A stretch of 64,000 nucleotides of DNA from Pseudomonas arcuscaelestis (GCF_016881005.1 NZ_JACOPV010000021.1:46414-110413), one strand, 5' to 3'. Positions 8,381-17,350 are shown, numbered from the stretch's first letter. Translations and numbers: made by a program. Notes: generated from the letters alone by a model not told the origin.

Positions 8381-9353
8381 TACTAGTGAGCGCCTGCGCA
8401 GTACCATGATGCTGGTGCTGTTGGCATGCCTGCCAGGGGTGCTGACGCTGCTCTGGCAGCATGGCTGGGGCACGCTGTTCAATTTGATACTGTGTGCAGG
8501 CAGCACCCTTGCCAGCGAAGCACTGCTGCTGAAGCTGCAACAGCGCCCGGTGCTGGCCGCGCTCAATGACGGTAGCGCATTGGTCAGCGCGACCCTGCTT
8601 GCAGTTGCCTTGCCCGCCTACGCCCCCTGGTGGGTGCCGGTCGTCGCTAGCGCAAGTGCCATTGCCCTGGGCAAGCATCTGTATGGAGGCGTCGGCAAGA
8701 ACCCCTTCAACCCTGCCATGCTCGGCTATGCAGTAGCGCTGCTGACCTTTCCTCAACACATGACCCAATGGCCGGGCGCGCAATTGCTCGACGCTGCAAC
8801 AAGCCTTCAGCATGTATTCGGCCTGAGCGGCAACGCACAAGCCGATGCCTGGAGCCAAGCAACGATACTTGACGGCTTGCGCAACAATCGCAGTTTGACC
8901 ATCGACGAATTGTTCAGCAGCCATCCAGGGTTTGGCCATCTAGGTGGCAGAGGCAGCGAATGGGTCAACCTCGCCTTTCTGCTGGGTGGCTTGCTGTTGC
9001 TACAACGCAAGGTCTTCAGCTGGCATGCCCCGGCGGGCTTGCTGGCAAGTCTATTCATCGTCAGTCTGCTTTGCTGGAATGGAGCTGGCTCGGACTCCAA
9101 CGGCTCTCCATTGCTCCACCTGTTCAGCGGCTCGACAATGCTGGCGGCGTTTTTTATCGCCACCGAACCCGTTTCCGGGCCCAGGTCCCCGCAAGCACGC
9201 CTGCTGTTTGGTCTTGGCATGGGGATTCTGATCTACTTGATTCGCACCTGGGGTAGCTATCCGGACGGTACGGCTTTCGCGGTGCTATTGATGAACCTTT
9301 GTGTACCGACACTGGAGCGCTGGGCCGATCGACGCAATGCGGTGGCGCCATGA
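8367..9353 (+). CDS. rnfD: Rnf complex subunit D
   Basis: A 328-residue membrane protein of the RnfD/NqrB family with eight to ten hydrophobic segments. The covalent FMN site is recognisable as SQATILDGL, where the Thr after Ala is the expected flavin anchor. KNPFNPAMLGYA is also characteristic. It overlaps the end of rnfB by 14 bases, which leaves no space for rnfC, and its stop overlaps the rnfG start. Confidence 0.88.
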   Translation: MPVTDTSERLRSTMMLVLLACLPGVLTLLWQHGWGTLFNLILCAGSTLASEALLLKLQQRPVLAALNDGSALVSATLLAVALPAYAPWWVPVVASASAIALGKHLYGGVGKNPFNPAMLGYAVALLTFPQHMTQWPGAQLLDAATSLQHVFGLSGNAQADAWSQATILDGLRNNRSLTIDELFSSHPGFGHLGGRGSEWVNLAFLLGGLLLLQRKVFSWHAPAGLLASLFIVSLLCWNGAGSDSNGSPLLHLFSGSTMLAAFFIATEPVSGPRSPQARLLFGLGMGILIYLIRTWGSYPDGTAFAVLLMNLCVPTLERWADRRNAVAP

Positions 9354-9967
9354 ACAGTTCTTCGTTTCGTACAGCCGCGTTGCTGACGCTGGTTGCTGCA
9401 GTGAGCCTTGCTAGCAGCATACTCTGGCAGCACTTCAGCGCGTCAGATGTGAGCAAAGCCGAGCAGAAACTCCAAGCGCAAACCTGGCTCAGTGTTCTGC
9501 CAGAGGGAAGCTACGACAACCAACCATTACAGTTTCCACTGGTATTGAGTAGCCCCTCTCTCGACCACAGCCAGCTATTGGCAGGATATCGCGCCACGCT
9601 TGGCGCAAAGCTTAGCGCCGTGGTGCTGCACAGCCAGGTCCAAGGTTACGCTGGCAAGCTCGAGTTGTTGATCGCTATCGATCCTCAGGGACGTCTTATT
9701 GCCAGCAAGGTACTTCGCCAGCAGGAGACCCCTGGTCTAGGCGGCAAGCTGGTCGAACCGGGCAATCAGTGGCTGCAAGGTTTCAACGGCGCCAATCGCC
9801 AAAGCACTGCGGACGCCGCCTGGGCACTTAAACGCGACCATGGGCAGTTCGATCAATTGGCAGGTGCTACGGTGACTTCACGCGCAGTGATTCACGCAAT
9901 TCATGACGCCCTGCGCTACTTCGACGACCATCGTCCGCAGTTGCTGGAGGAAGGCCGCGATGAATAG
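9350..9967 (+). CDS. rnfG: Rnf complex subunit G
   Basis: A 205-residue protein with one N-terminal membrane helix (about residues 8-26) and a periplasmic FMN-binding domain. The flavin attachment sequence is GATVTSRAV near residue 180, with the Thr as the expected covalent site. The ATG at 9350 overlaps the rnfD stop; an upstream ATG lies inside rnfD and is unlikely. The 3' end overlaps rnfE by eight bases. Confidence 0.87.
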   Translation: MNSSSFRTAALLTLVAAVSLASSILWQHFSASDVSKAEQKLQAQTWLSVLPEGSYDNQPLQFPLVLSSPSLDHSQLLAGYRATLGAKLSAVVLHSQVQGYAGKLELLIAIDPQGRLIASKVLRQQETPGLGGKLVEPGNQWLQGFNGANRQSTADAAWALKRDHGQFDQLAGATVTSRAVIHAIHDALRYFDDHRPQLLEEGRDE

Positions 9968-10481
9968 GCATTGGTTGACCGCGGTGAGCCTGGCGCCGTT
10001 GCTGGGGGTCACGCAGACGCTGCTCGACGCCTGCGCGATTGCTGGCATAAGCGTATTGCTGATTGCCTTGCATCAACTGGCCATGGGTGCGTTGCGGCGC
10101 GGGCTCCCAGACCGCAGCAGATTGCTGGCGAGCGTGTTGTTGGCAGCCACACTCGTTACCTGCCTGGACCTGAGCCTGCGTGCCTGGGCCTTGCCCTTAC
10201 ACCAGGCCTTGACCCCCTATCCAATGTTGATCGCCGTACAATGCCTGATATTCGAGCACGCCCGCACCGACAGCCGGCGCTGGCAGGAAACCGCCAGGTT
10301 GCTCGGTGGACTCATCATCCTCTGTATAACCTTGGGAGCTACTCGAGAGTTGGCAGGATGGGCTGGATTGCACCTGGCGGCGCTGCTACCCGGTGCGCTG
10401 TTTCTGTTGGGCTTGATACTGGCCCTGTACAACAGGGTTTGCCTCTCGCGAACCCCCTCACGTCGTCAAGGAAAGCTTTGA
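9960..10481 (+). CDS. rnfE: Rnf complex subunit E (short, divergent)
   Basis: A 173-residue hydrophobic protein with about five or six membrane segments. The start (LAPLLGVTQTLLDA) and the end (TRELAG...LLPGALFLLGLILAL) line up with the conserved start and end of RnfE/RsxE. The enteric homologue is about 230 residues, so the middle and the C-terminus are shortened. The call rests on position and these two blocks. Confidence 0.7.
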   Translation: MNRHWLTAVSLAPLLGVTQTLLDACAIAGISVLLIALHQLAMGALRRGLPDRSRLLASVLLAATLVTCLDLSLRAWALPLHQALTPYPMLIAVQCLIFEHARTDSRRWQETARLLGGLIILCITLGATRELAGWAGLHLAALLPGALFLLGLILALYNRVCLSRTPSRRQGKL

Positions 10482-10485
10482 CCCC

Positions 10486-11124
10486 ATGAATGCCGCCAAA
10501 CGCCTGGAAATATTTCGCAGGCTGCACGAAGACAACCCGGAACCGAAGACAGAGCTGGCCTATTCCTCGCCCTTCGAATTGCTGATCGCAGTGATTCTTT
10601 CAGCCCAGGCTACCGATGTCAGTGTGAACAAGGCGACAGCAAAGCTCTACCCAGTCGCCAACACCCCCGAGGCCATTCATGCCCTGGGTGTCGATGGCCT
10701 TTCGCAGTACATCAAGACCATCGGCCTGTACAACAGCAAGGCCCGCAATGTAATCGAAACCTGTCGCTTGCTGGTGGAACAACACGGTAGCCAGGTTCCG
10801 CAAACACGCGAAGAGCTCGAAGCTTTACCTGGCGTAGGTCGCAAGACCGCCAACGTAGTGCTCAACACAGCATTCAGACAATTGGCAATGGCTGTGGACA
10901 CGCACATTTTCCGCGTCAGTAACCGCACCGGCATTGCGCCAGGCAAGACAGTGCTTGAGGTTGAGAAGGCGCTAATGAAATTTGTGCCTAAACCCTACCT
11001 GCTCGATGCTCACCATTGGTTGATTCTGCACGGACGCTACGTATGCCTGGCACGCAAGCCGCGATGCGGCAGTTGCCGGATCGAAGACCTGTGCGAATAC
11101 AAGCAGAAAACCTCTGACGATTGA
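10486..11124 (+). CDS. nth: Endonuclease III
   Basis: A 212-residue DNA glycosylase/AP lyase that removes oxidised pyrimidines. The helix-hairpin-helix is LPGVGRKTANVVLN with the catalytic Lys in GRKTA, and the catalytic Asp lies in AVDTHIFR. The [4Fe-4S] ligands have the normal C-x6-C-x2-C-x5-C spacing (CLARKPRCGSCRIEDLC). It starts four bases after rnfE and is co-transcribed with the rnf cluster, the usual arrangement in gamma-proteobacteria. Confidence 0.96.
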   Translation: MNAAKRLEIFRRLHEDNPEPKTELAYSSPFELLIAVILSAQATDVSVNKATAKLYPVANTPEAIHALGVDGLSQYIKTIGLYNSKARNVIETCRLLVEQHGSQVPQTREELEALPGVGRKTANVVLNTAFRQLAMAVDTHIFRVSNRTGIAPGKTVLEVEKALMKFVPKPYLLDAHHWLILHGRYVCLARKPRCGSCRIEDLCEYKQKTSDD

Positions 11125-11228
11125 GACGATAGTGAGAATTGAGCTCACTCGATTGAAAAAATCTTTTTTACCCGCTCATCAAATCTCGCTATAAGGTGCG
11201 CAAATGGCCTTTAGGCTTGGAGTGACAT

Positions 11229-11408
11229 ATGAGCACCGTTAAAGAAGACCTGGATGTAGATGAAGAAGTCTCTTCTGTTGAGTCAGACGATGTGGAACCG
11301 ACTGTCGAAGTAGCGAAAATCAACCTCAGCAAGCGCCGTACCATTGATAACCTGCTGGAAGAACGTCGCCTGCAGAAACAGTTGGCTGATTATGACTTTG
11401 ACCTCTGA
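11229..11408 (+). CDS. Small acidic PA3496-like protein
   Basis: A 59-residue protein starting MSTVKEDLDVDEE and ending DYDFDL. The first half is rich in Asp, Glu and Ser. The second half has a basic helical stretch (LSKRRTIDNLLEERRLQKQL). It has a GGAG-type ribosome site and a terminator 54 bases after the stop. It resembles the small conserved PA3496-type proteins found after nth in Pseudomonas. No function is known to me, and there is no signal peptide or membrane segment. Confidence 0.75.
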   Translation: MSTVKEDLDVDEEVSSVESDDVEPTVEVAKINLSKRRTIDNLLEERRLQKQLADYDFDL

Positions 11409-11461
11409 CACTCCGAAATTAAATTGCCAGTAAATGCAAACAGCTCAACAGTAGACGCTGC

Positions 11462-11489
11462 GGCAAAGCCTCCTTTAGGAGGCTTTGCC
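11462..11489. terminator. Terminator between the 59-aa gene and the response regulator
   Basis: GGCAAAGCCTCC pairs with GGAGGCTTTGCC around a TTTA loop, a perfect 12-bp stem. It can serve both convergent genes. Confidence 0.85.
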
Positions 11490-11502
11490 ACTTTTGAAAC
11501 CG

Positions 11503-12129
11503 TCAAAGCAAACCGTTGCGCTGCGCCAACTCGATGAGGTCAACCAGTGAGCGTGCGTTGAGCTTAAGCAGCAGGCGGGTCTTGTATGTGCTGACTGTTT
11601 TGTTGCTCAAGAACATGCCATCTGCAATTTCCTTGTTGGTTTTACCTCGCGCCAGTTGCTGCAGCACCATCATTTCTCGCCCTGACAGACGCTCGACCAT
11701 GTCCGCCTCACTTGCTCCTCCCAGGTTGGTGCGCACCGAATGCAAGGCCTGGTTCGGAAAGTAGCTGTAGCCGGAGAGCACCGCCTTGATTGCACTGAGC
11801 AACTCAGTCAGGTCCTGCTGCTTGCAGACGTAACCCGCAGCACCTGCCTGCATGCAGCGCATCGAAAAATGGCCTGGAGCCTGCGAGGTCAATACCAGTA
11901 CTTTGGCTCCCGGACAGGTGATGGTGAGTCGGGCGATGACTTCAAGGCCGTCAAGCTTGGGAATGCCGATATCAAGAATGACAATATCCGGATCATGTTC
12001 CCGTGCCAGTTGTAATGCGTCCACGCCATTATCCGTCTCCGCGATGACTTCATAACCATGCCGTTCCATCAGCATACGTACCGCCAGGCGAATGACCGGA
12101 TGATCATCCACGATCAGCACTTTATTCAT
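11503..12129 (-). CDS. BvgA/EvgA-like response regulator (orphan)
   Basis: A 208-residue NarL/FixJ-type regulator. The receiver domain is residues 1-120, with D8/D9 and the phospho-acceptor D53 in VILDIGIPKLDGLEV. The LuxR-type helix-turn-helix is at about 145-208 (GKTNKEIADGMFLSNKTVSTYKTRLLLKLN). Several blocks closely match BvgA of Bordetella. I chose the ATG at 12129 (MNKVLIVDDHP), the family start; a longer frame exists but adds no domain. No sensor kinase gene is adjacent, so it is an orphan or is served from elsewhere. It is divergent from an AT-rich gap. Confidence 0.88.
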   Translation of the reverse strand: MNKVLIVDDHPVIRLAVRMLMERHGYEVIAETDNGVDALQLAREHDPDIVILDIGIPKLDGLEVIARLTITCPGAKVLVLTSQAPGHFSMRCMQAGAAGYVCKQQDLTELLSAIKAVLSGYSYFPNQALHSVRTNLGGASEADMVERLSGREMMVLQQLARGKTNKEIADGMFLSNKTVSTYKTRLLLKLNARSLVDLIELAQRNGLL

Positions 12130-12555
12130 GGGCAGATCCAATTGTTCGCTATTCGATTTTTTTTGAGCTCGCACAATAGCCTAGTCACAAGACATATTGT
12201 ATTGCGACACCCGCGAGCAAATGCACACAAAGATAAAACCTACAACTAATGAGGATTAATCCTACAAAATACATAAATCTGGACACTTAATACTTTTCCA
12301 GCAGTGCCTCTTAGTGGTACAGAAATAAACATCACAGCTCAAAATAGCACTTGAACACTCAAAGGTCTTCAGACTCAGCCCCTTTATACGTGCAGGAAAT
12401 TTCCTTTAAAAGGGATCGATATATGCCGCGCGCTACAGGAAAACAGAAAAGCCAGGCAATAAGTTCCCCATCCAGAAACCCCGCCTAGTGCCAAGCAGCT
12501 GTACTTCTAGAAAAAATACAACTCGACTGGAAATGCCAAGGACGAGGAAAGCACT
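12130..12555. other. AT-rich intergenic region
   Basis: About 430 bases without a recognisable gene, visibly richer in A and T than the flanking genes, especially 12170-12380. It holds the divergent promoters of the response regulator and of the small membrane protein. AT-rich gaps of this kind are typical targets of H-NS/MvaT silencers. I see no clear RNA gene. Confidence 0.5.
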
Positions 12556-13116
12556 ATGAGCAATGCAGAGCCCAGAAGCCCATTGACCATCATTGCAATA
12601 TTCGCCGGAATAATCGAAGCGTCGGCACTTGCTTCATTACCGTTCCTCAGCGAAGAAAGCCAAACTACCTACACATGGTTTCTAGTGGGCTTCCCGTTTT
12701 TTCTTACTGTTCTTTTCTTTCTTACGCTGAACTTCAATTACAAATCTCTTTATTTGCCTTCCAATACCGAATCGGCGCCCACCTTCCCTGCTCATCTCTC
12801 TCTGGATTCTGCCCTGGACGTAGATGCATCGATAGGCGACCCGCTACTACCTTCAATGCAAATAAAGAAGGATGAGGCACTTACTAAAACTGAGGAAGAG
12901 GCGAGTCCCCAACCTGCTCAACGATCCGAGAAGCCATCGCAAAGTGTGCAGACAAGGGTAACCATTACTCTGAGTGGAACCAGGGCCAACCAACTGTGCG
13001 AGCACTTTGCAGCGCACGCACTTAAACAGGCGCAATTTCAAGGCAGCATATGGACGCTCTACAACATGGAAACTGGAACTCGCACCACCCTTACAACTCA
13101 ATCATTCGACAGATAA
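12556..13116 (+). CDS. Hypothetical membrane protein
   Basis: A 186-residue protein of unknown function. Two hydrophobic segments lie at about residues 9-30 and 41-60, with a short loop between them. The remainder is a polar, probably flexible stretch (about 65-140) followed by a small domain (VTITLSGTRANQLCEHFAAHALKQAQFQGSI) that ends in a short basic tail. It has a GAGGAA ribosome site before the ATG. Base composition is lower in GC than that of its neighbours. Its partner, if any, is not evident. Confidence 0.65.
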   Translation: MSNAEPRSPLTIIAIFAGIIEASALASLPFLSEESQTTYTWFLVGFPFFLTVLFFLTLNFNYKSLYLPSNTESAPTFPAHLSLDSALDVDASIGDPLLPSMQIKKDEALTKTEEEASPQPAQRSEKPSQSVQTRVTITLSGTRANQLCEHFAAHALKQAQFQGSIWTLYNMETGTRTTLTTQSFDR

Positions 13117-13147
13117 AAAAAACCCCGGGCAAGCCCGGGGTTCTTTC
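13117..13147. terminator. Bidirectional terminator between the membrane protein and argG
   Basis: AACCCCGGGC pairs with GCCCGGGGTT across AA, with an A-run on the left and a T-rich right flank. It serves both convergent genes. Confidence 0.9.
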
Positions 13148-13157
13148 AAACAGCCAT

Positions 13158-14375
13158 TCAGATTAGCGAACGGCCCTTGTTTGCAGCTATACGCATGCGC
13201 AAAGCGTTGAGCTTGATGAAGCCTGCCGCGTCTGCCTGATTGTAAGCGCCACCATCTTCTTCGAAGGTCGCAATATTGGCATCGAACAGGGAGTCGTCAG
13301 ACTGACGGCCAGTGACGATCACGTTGCCCTTGTACAGTTTCAGGCGAACGACACCATTCACGTTTACCTGGGAGGCGTCGATCATCTGCTGCAGCATCAG
13401 ACGCTCCGGGCTCCACCAGTAGCCGGTGTAGATCAGGCTAGCGTACTTGACCATCAGCTCGTCTTTCAGGTGAGCGACTTCACGGTCCAGGGTAATCGAC
13501 TCGATCGCCCGGTGCGCGCGCAGCATAATGGTGCCGCCTGGAGTTTCGTAGCAGCCACGGGACTTCATGCCGACATAGCGGTTCTCGACGATGTCCAGAC
13601 GACCGATGCCGTTCTCGCCACCAATGCGGTTGAGGGTAGCCAGCACGGTTGCTGGCGTCATTTCAACGCCATCGAGGGCGACGATGTCACCGTTGCGATA
13701 GGTCAGTTCGATATAGGTAGGAACGTCGGGCGCCGCTTCCGGCGACTTCGTCCACTTCCACATGTCTTCTTCGTGTTCGGTCCAGGTATCCTCCAGCACG
13801 CCACCCTCGTAGGAGATGTGCAGCAGGTTGGCGTCCATCGAATATGGCGATTTTTTCTTGCCGTGACGCTCGATTGGAATGCCATGCTTCTCGGCATAAT
13901 CCATGAGCTTCTCGCGGGACAGCAGGTCCCACTCACGCCAAGGTGCGATGACTTTAACACCTGGCTTGAGCGCATAGGCACCCAGCTCAAAACGTACCTG
14001 GTCATTACCTTTACCGGTAGCACCATGGGAAATGGCATCGGCGCCGGTTTCGTTGGCGATTTCGATCAGGCGCTTGGCGATCAGCGGACGAGCGATGGAA
14101 GTACCGAGCAGGTACTCACCTTCGTAAACGGTGTTGGCACGAAACATCGGGTATACGAAGTCACGCACAAATTCTTCGCGCAGGTCATCGATGTAGATTT
14201 CTTTCACGCCCATCGCCTGAGCCTTGGCGCGGGCCGGTTCGACCTCCTCGCCCTGCCCCAGGTCGGCAGTGAAAGTCACCACTTCACAGTTGTAGGTGTC
14301 CTGCAGCCACTTGAGAATCACCGAAGTATCAAGGCCGCCGGAATACGCCAGTACGACCTTTTTTACGTCCGCCAT
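13158..14375 (-). CDS. argG: Argininosuccinate synthase
   Basis: A 405-residue enzyme joining citrulline and aspartate with ATP, the penultimate step of arginine synthesis. The N-type ATP pyrophosphatase loop is AYSGGLDTSVI near residue 10. Family blocks such as GATGKGNDQVRFE and SPYSMDANLLHISYEGG are intact. argF lies 8 kb away in this window, so arginine genes are dispersed. It lies 129 bases downstream of motY on the same strand. Confidence 0.97.
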   Translation of the reverse strand: MADVKKVVLAYSGGLDTSVILKWLQDTYNCEVVTFTADLGQGEEVEPARAKAQAMGVKEIYIDDLREEFVRDFVYPMFRANTVYEGEYLLGTSIARPLIAKRLIEIANETGADAISHGATGKGNDQVRFELGAYALKPGVKVIAPWREWDLLSREKLMDYAEKHGIPIERHGKKKSPYSMDANLLHISYEGGVLEDTWTEHEEDMWKWTKSPEAAPDVPTYIELTYRNGDIVALDGVEMTPATVLATLNRIGGENGIGRLDIVENRYVGMKSRGCYETPGGTIMLRAHRAIESITLDREVAHLKDELMVKYASLIYTGYWWSPERLMLQQMIDASQVNVNGVVRLKLYKGNVIVTGRQSDDSLFDANIATFEEDGGAYNQADAAGFIKLNALRMRIAANKGRSLI

Positions 14376-14504
14376 GCCATCACTCCACGGGGTTGTACGG
14401 AAAACCGTCGATTCTACCGACCTTGCAGAATAATTTACAGTGGGGCGACAGCTTGTGACGACAAAGCGACAGGAACTGTCGAGAGCGCGACGGACGGTCG
14501 CAGC

Positions 14505-15446
14505 TCAGGACTTAGCTGAAGGTTTGCCAGGGTCTGTTTGTGCTGCCGGGTTGACGGGGGGCTCAGAGGCTTTCTCTGCAGCTGTTTCAACCGGTGTCAC
14601 GCGATCGAGTTGAATGTTCACCCGGCGATTGCGAGCACGATTGGCAGCTGAGTTATTAGCCGCCAGCGGATAGCGCTCACCATGAAAGCGCACGCTGATC
14701 TGGTCTTCAGCAATGCCATGCGCCTTGAAGTATTCCATCACTGCCAGGGCGCGGCGCCGGGACAGATCACGGTTGGTCAGGCGGTTGCCACTGTTATCGG
14801 AGTGTCCATCGATTTCAATCCGGTTGACCGTAGGGTCGGCCTTGAGGAACGCCAGGATAACGTCCAGGCGCGCTTTAGCGCTGGCGTCCAGTTCAATACC
14901 GCCTCCAGGAAAACCTACCCGTGCCTGACGTACCTGGTCATAGTTCATCGGCAACAGCTTGGCTGCACAGAGTTGGTAGTCACCGTAAGCCTTGCTGAAC
15001 TTTACCGGCAACAAGCGTACTTCCATCGCCCGTCCGGCTTCGCCTGCATGGTTGCGAATCACGGTGCTGCGTCCGTCGAGCAGGCCATTGATCAGACGGC
15101 TGGCCTGGCCTTGGGTACTGGTGAACAGCACGCCACTGCGCGCCATGCGTACCGATCCCAGGTTGATATCGCCGCGCCCCGGCTGCCAGGGCGCTGCAGC
15201 GGCTAGAAGGGCGGCTGAGCCGCTGCCCAATACATTGCTACTTGAGCGCAATTGAAAAGTGGCTTGTTCACCAGCACGGCGCACGAACTCGCCGCTGCCG
15301 AAATCGGCAACAGGTTGAACAAGGCGGCATTCGAACTGATCGCCTTCGACCTTCCACTCAATATTCTCCAGACGCGTCTGGAAAGTGAGTGCCGTCGCAG
15401 GCAAGCAGGCAAACACACTGAGCAGGGCTAGATAACGCTGGCGCAC
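14505..15446 (-). CDS. motY: Flagellar motor-associated protein MotY (OmpA family)
   Basis: A 313-residue exported protein. A signal peptide covers about the first 20 residues (RYLALLSVFACLPATALT). The N-terminal domain (about 20-170) is the MotY-specific part. The C-terminal OmpA-like peptidoglycan-binding domain follows, with IEIDGHSDNSGNRLTNRDLS and a late NRRVNIQL. MotY forms the T-ring below the LP ring and supports the stator in Vibrio and Pseudomonas. I chose the GTG at 15446 because TGGAG lies six bases before it; another GTG four codons upstream has no such site. The position beside pyrC and argG agrees with P. aeruginosa. Confidence 0.85.
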   Translation of the reverse strand: MRQRYLALLSVFACLPATALTFQTRLENIEWKVEGDQFECRLVQPVADFGSGEFVRRAGEQATFQLRSSSNVLGSGSAALLAAAAPWQPGRGDINLGSVRMARSGVLFTSTQGQASRLINGLLDGRSTVIRNHAGEAGRAMEVRLLPVKFSKAYGDYQLCAAKLLPMNYDQVRQARVGFPGGGIELDASAKARLDVILAFLKADPTVNRIEIDGHSDNSGNRLTNRDLSRRRALAVMEYFKAHGIAEDQISVRFHGERYPLAANNSAANRARNRRVNIQLDRVTPVETAAEKASEPPVNPAAQTDPGKPSAKS

Positions 15447-15576
15447 GGGCGGCTCCACAGATTTTCACGGTATACCCGCAGGCTATCGGTCGAGCGCGGC
15501 AAAACTTGATAGCGAGTGCTCGCCCCCCGCTTTTCCGGTAGCATTCACCCTGAGTACGACCCGCCTGGAATCCCCA

Positions 15577-16623
15577 ATGTCCGACCGCCTGACCCTCCTG
15601 CGTCCCGATGACTGGCACATCCATCTTCGCGATGGTGCTGTCCTGCCCCACACCGTTGGCGATGTTGCGCGCACCTTTGCTCGCGCAATCATCATGCCCA
15701 ACCTGGTACCGCCAGTGCGCGATGCTGCCGAAGCTGGCGCCTATCGTGAGCGCATCCTGGCCGCTCGCCCAGCCGGTAGCAGCTTTGAACCGCTGATGGT
15801 GCTGTACCTGACTGATCGCACCCAACCCGAGGAAGTCCGGGCAGCCAAAGCTACTGGTTTCGTGCATGCGGCCAAGCTCTACCCGGCCGGCGCCACGACC
15901 AACTCCGATTCTGGCGTCACCAGCATCGACCACATCTTCCCCGTGCTCGAAGCCATGGCCGAAGTCGGCATGCCATTGTTGGTACACGGTGAAGTGACGC
16001 GTAGCGAGATCGACGTGTTCGACCGCGAGAAGCTGTTCATCGACGAGCATCTACGGCGCGTCGTCGAACGTTTCCCGACCCTGAAAGTGGTCTTCGAGCA
16101 CATTACCACCCGTGAAGCCGTGCAGTTCGTCAACGAGGCCCCAGCCAACGTCGGCGCGACAATCACCGCCCAACACCTGCTGTATAACCGCAACCACATG
16201 CTGGTTGGCGGAATTCGGCCGCATTTCTACTGCCTGCCGATTCTCAAGCGCAACATTCATCAGGTGGCCTTGCTGGACGCAGCAACCAGCGGCAGCAGCA
16301 AATTCTTCCTCGGCACCGATTCGGCACCCCACGCCCGTCACGCCAAAGAAGCTGCCTGCGGTTGTGCCGGCTGCTACACCGCCTATGCGGCGATCGAGAT
16401 GTACGCCGAAGCGTTCGAACAACGCAACGCGCTGGACAAACTCGAAGGTTTTGCCAGCAAGCACGGTCCTGACTTCTACGGCCTGCCGCGCAACACCGAC
16501 ACCATCACCCTGGTCCGCGAAAGCTGGACCGCCCCAAGTAGCTTGCCGTTCGGCGAGCAGACTGTTATCCCGCTGCGCGCCGGTGAGCAACTGCGCTGGC
16601 GCCTGCTGGAGGAAACTGCGTGA
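15577..16623 (+). CDS. pyrC: Dihydroorotase
   Basis: A 348-residue amidohydrolase of pyrimidine synthesis, converting carbamoyl aspartate to dihydroorotate. The metal motif HxH is in DDWHIHLRDG near residue 16, the carbamylated Lys is in HAAKLYPAGATTNS near residue 103, and the late Asp is in LGTDSAPH. It is the E. coli-type class II enzyme in length and sequence. Its TGA overlaps the GTG of rnt, so the two are coupled. Confidence 0.96.
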   Translation: MSDRLTLLRPDDWHIHLRDGAVLPHTVGDVARTFARAIIMPNLVPPVRDAAEAGAYRERILAARPAGSSFEPLMVLYLTDRTQPEEVRAAKATGFVHAAKLYPAGATTNSDSGVTSIDHIFPVLEAMAEVGMPLLVHGEVTRSEIDVFDREKLFIDEHLRRVVERFPTLKVVFEHITTREAVQFVNEAPANVGATITAQHLLYNRNHMLVGGIRPHFYCLPILKRNIHQVALLDAATSGSSKFFLGTDSAPHARHAKEAACGCAGCYTAYAAIEMYAEAFEQRNALDKLEGFASKHGPDFYGLPRNTDTITLVRESWTAPSSLPFGEQTVIPLRAGEQLRWRLLEETA

Positions 16624-17288
16624 GTGAAGATCTGTACGACGACCAGGACGGTCCAATCGGTGGCCCTCGCCACCCAATGGCAGAACGTTTTCGCGGCTAC
16701 CTGCCAGTAGTAGTGGACGTGGAAACCGGTGGTTTCAATTGCGCTACCGATGCCCTGCTGGAAATCGCAGCGGTGACCATCGGCATGGACGAAAAAGGTT
16801 TCCTGTTCCCGGAACACACCTATTTCTTCCGCGTCGAGCCTTTTGAAGGCGCCAACATTGAACAGGCTGCGCTGGAGTTCACCGGTATCAAGCTGGATCA
16901 CCCTCTGCGCATGGCGGTAGGCGAGGAGTCGGCACTGACCGATATCTTCCGCGGCGTACGCAAGGCGCTGAAGGCCAATGGCTGCAAGCGGGCAATCCTG
17001 GTTGGTCACAACAGCAGCTTCGACCTTGGTTTCCTCAACGCAGCCGTTGCGCGCAACGACATGAAACGCAACCCGTTTCATCCGTTCTCAAGCTTCGACA
17101 CTGCAACCCTGGCTGGCCTAGCCTACGGTCAGACAGTGCTGGCCCGCGCCTGCCAGAGTGCCGACATCGACTTTGACGGTCGTGAAGCCCACTCAGCGCG
17201 TTACGACACCGAAAAAACCGCCGAGCTGTTCTGCGGCATCGTCAACCGCTGGAAAGAAATGGGCGGCTGGCACGACTTCAACGACTGA
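16620..17288 (+). CDS. rnt: Ribonuclease T
   Basis: A 222-residue DEDDh 3'-5' exonuclease that trims tRNA and 5S rRNA ends. The three exonuclease motifs are visible: VVDVETGGFN, VGHNSSFDLGFLN and HSARYDTEKTAELF. The start is a GTG inside the pyrC stop (GTGA). Confidence 0.96.
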   Translation: MSEDLYDDQDGPIGGPRHPMAERFRGYLPVVVDVETGGFNCATDALLEIAAVTIGMDEKGFLFPEHTYFFRVEPFEGANIEQAALEFTGIKLDHPLRMAVGEESALTDIFRGVRKALKANGCKRAILVGHNSSFDLGFLNAAVARNDMKRNPFHPFSSFDTATLAGLAYGQTVLARACQSADIDFDGREAHSARYDTEKTAELFCGIVNRWKEMGGWHDFND

Positions 17289-17310
17289 TGCTCGCACCTG
17301 CAGGCATAAA

Positions 17311-17339
17311 AAAAACCGGCCATATAGGCCGGTTTTTTT
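17311..17339. terminator. Bidirectional terminator between rnt and the peroxiredoxin
   Basis: AAAAACCGGCC pairs with GGCCGGTTTTT around ATAT, with A-run and T-run on the two sides. Confidence 0.9.
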
Positions 17340-17350
17340 GTGGCTCGCTT

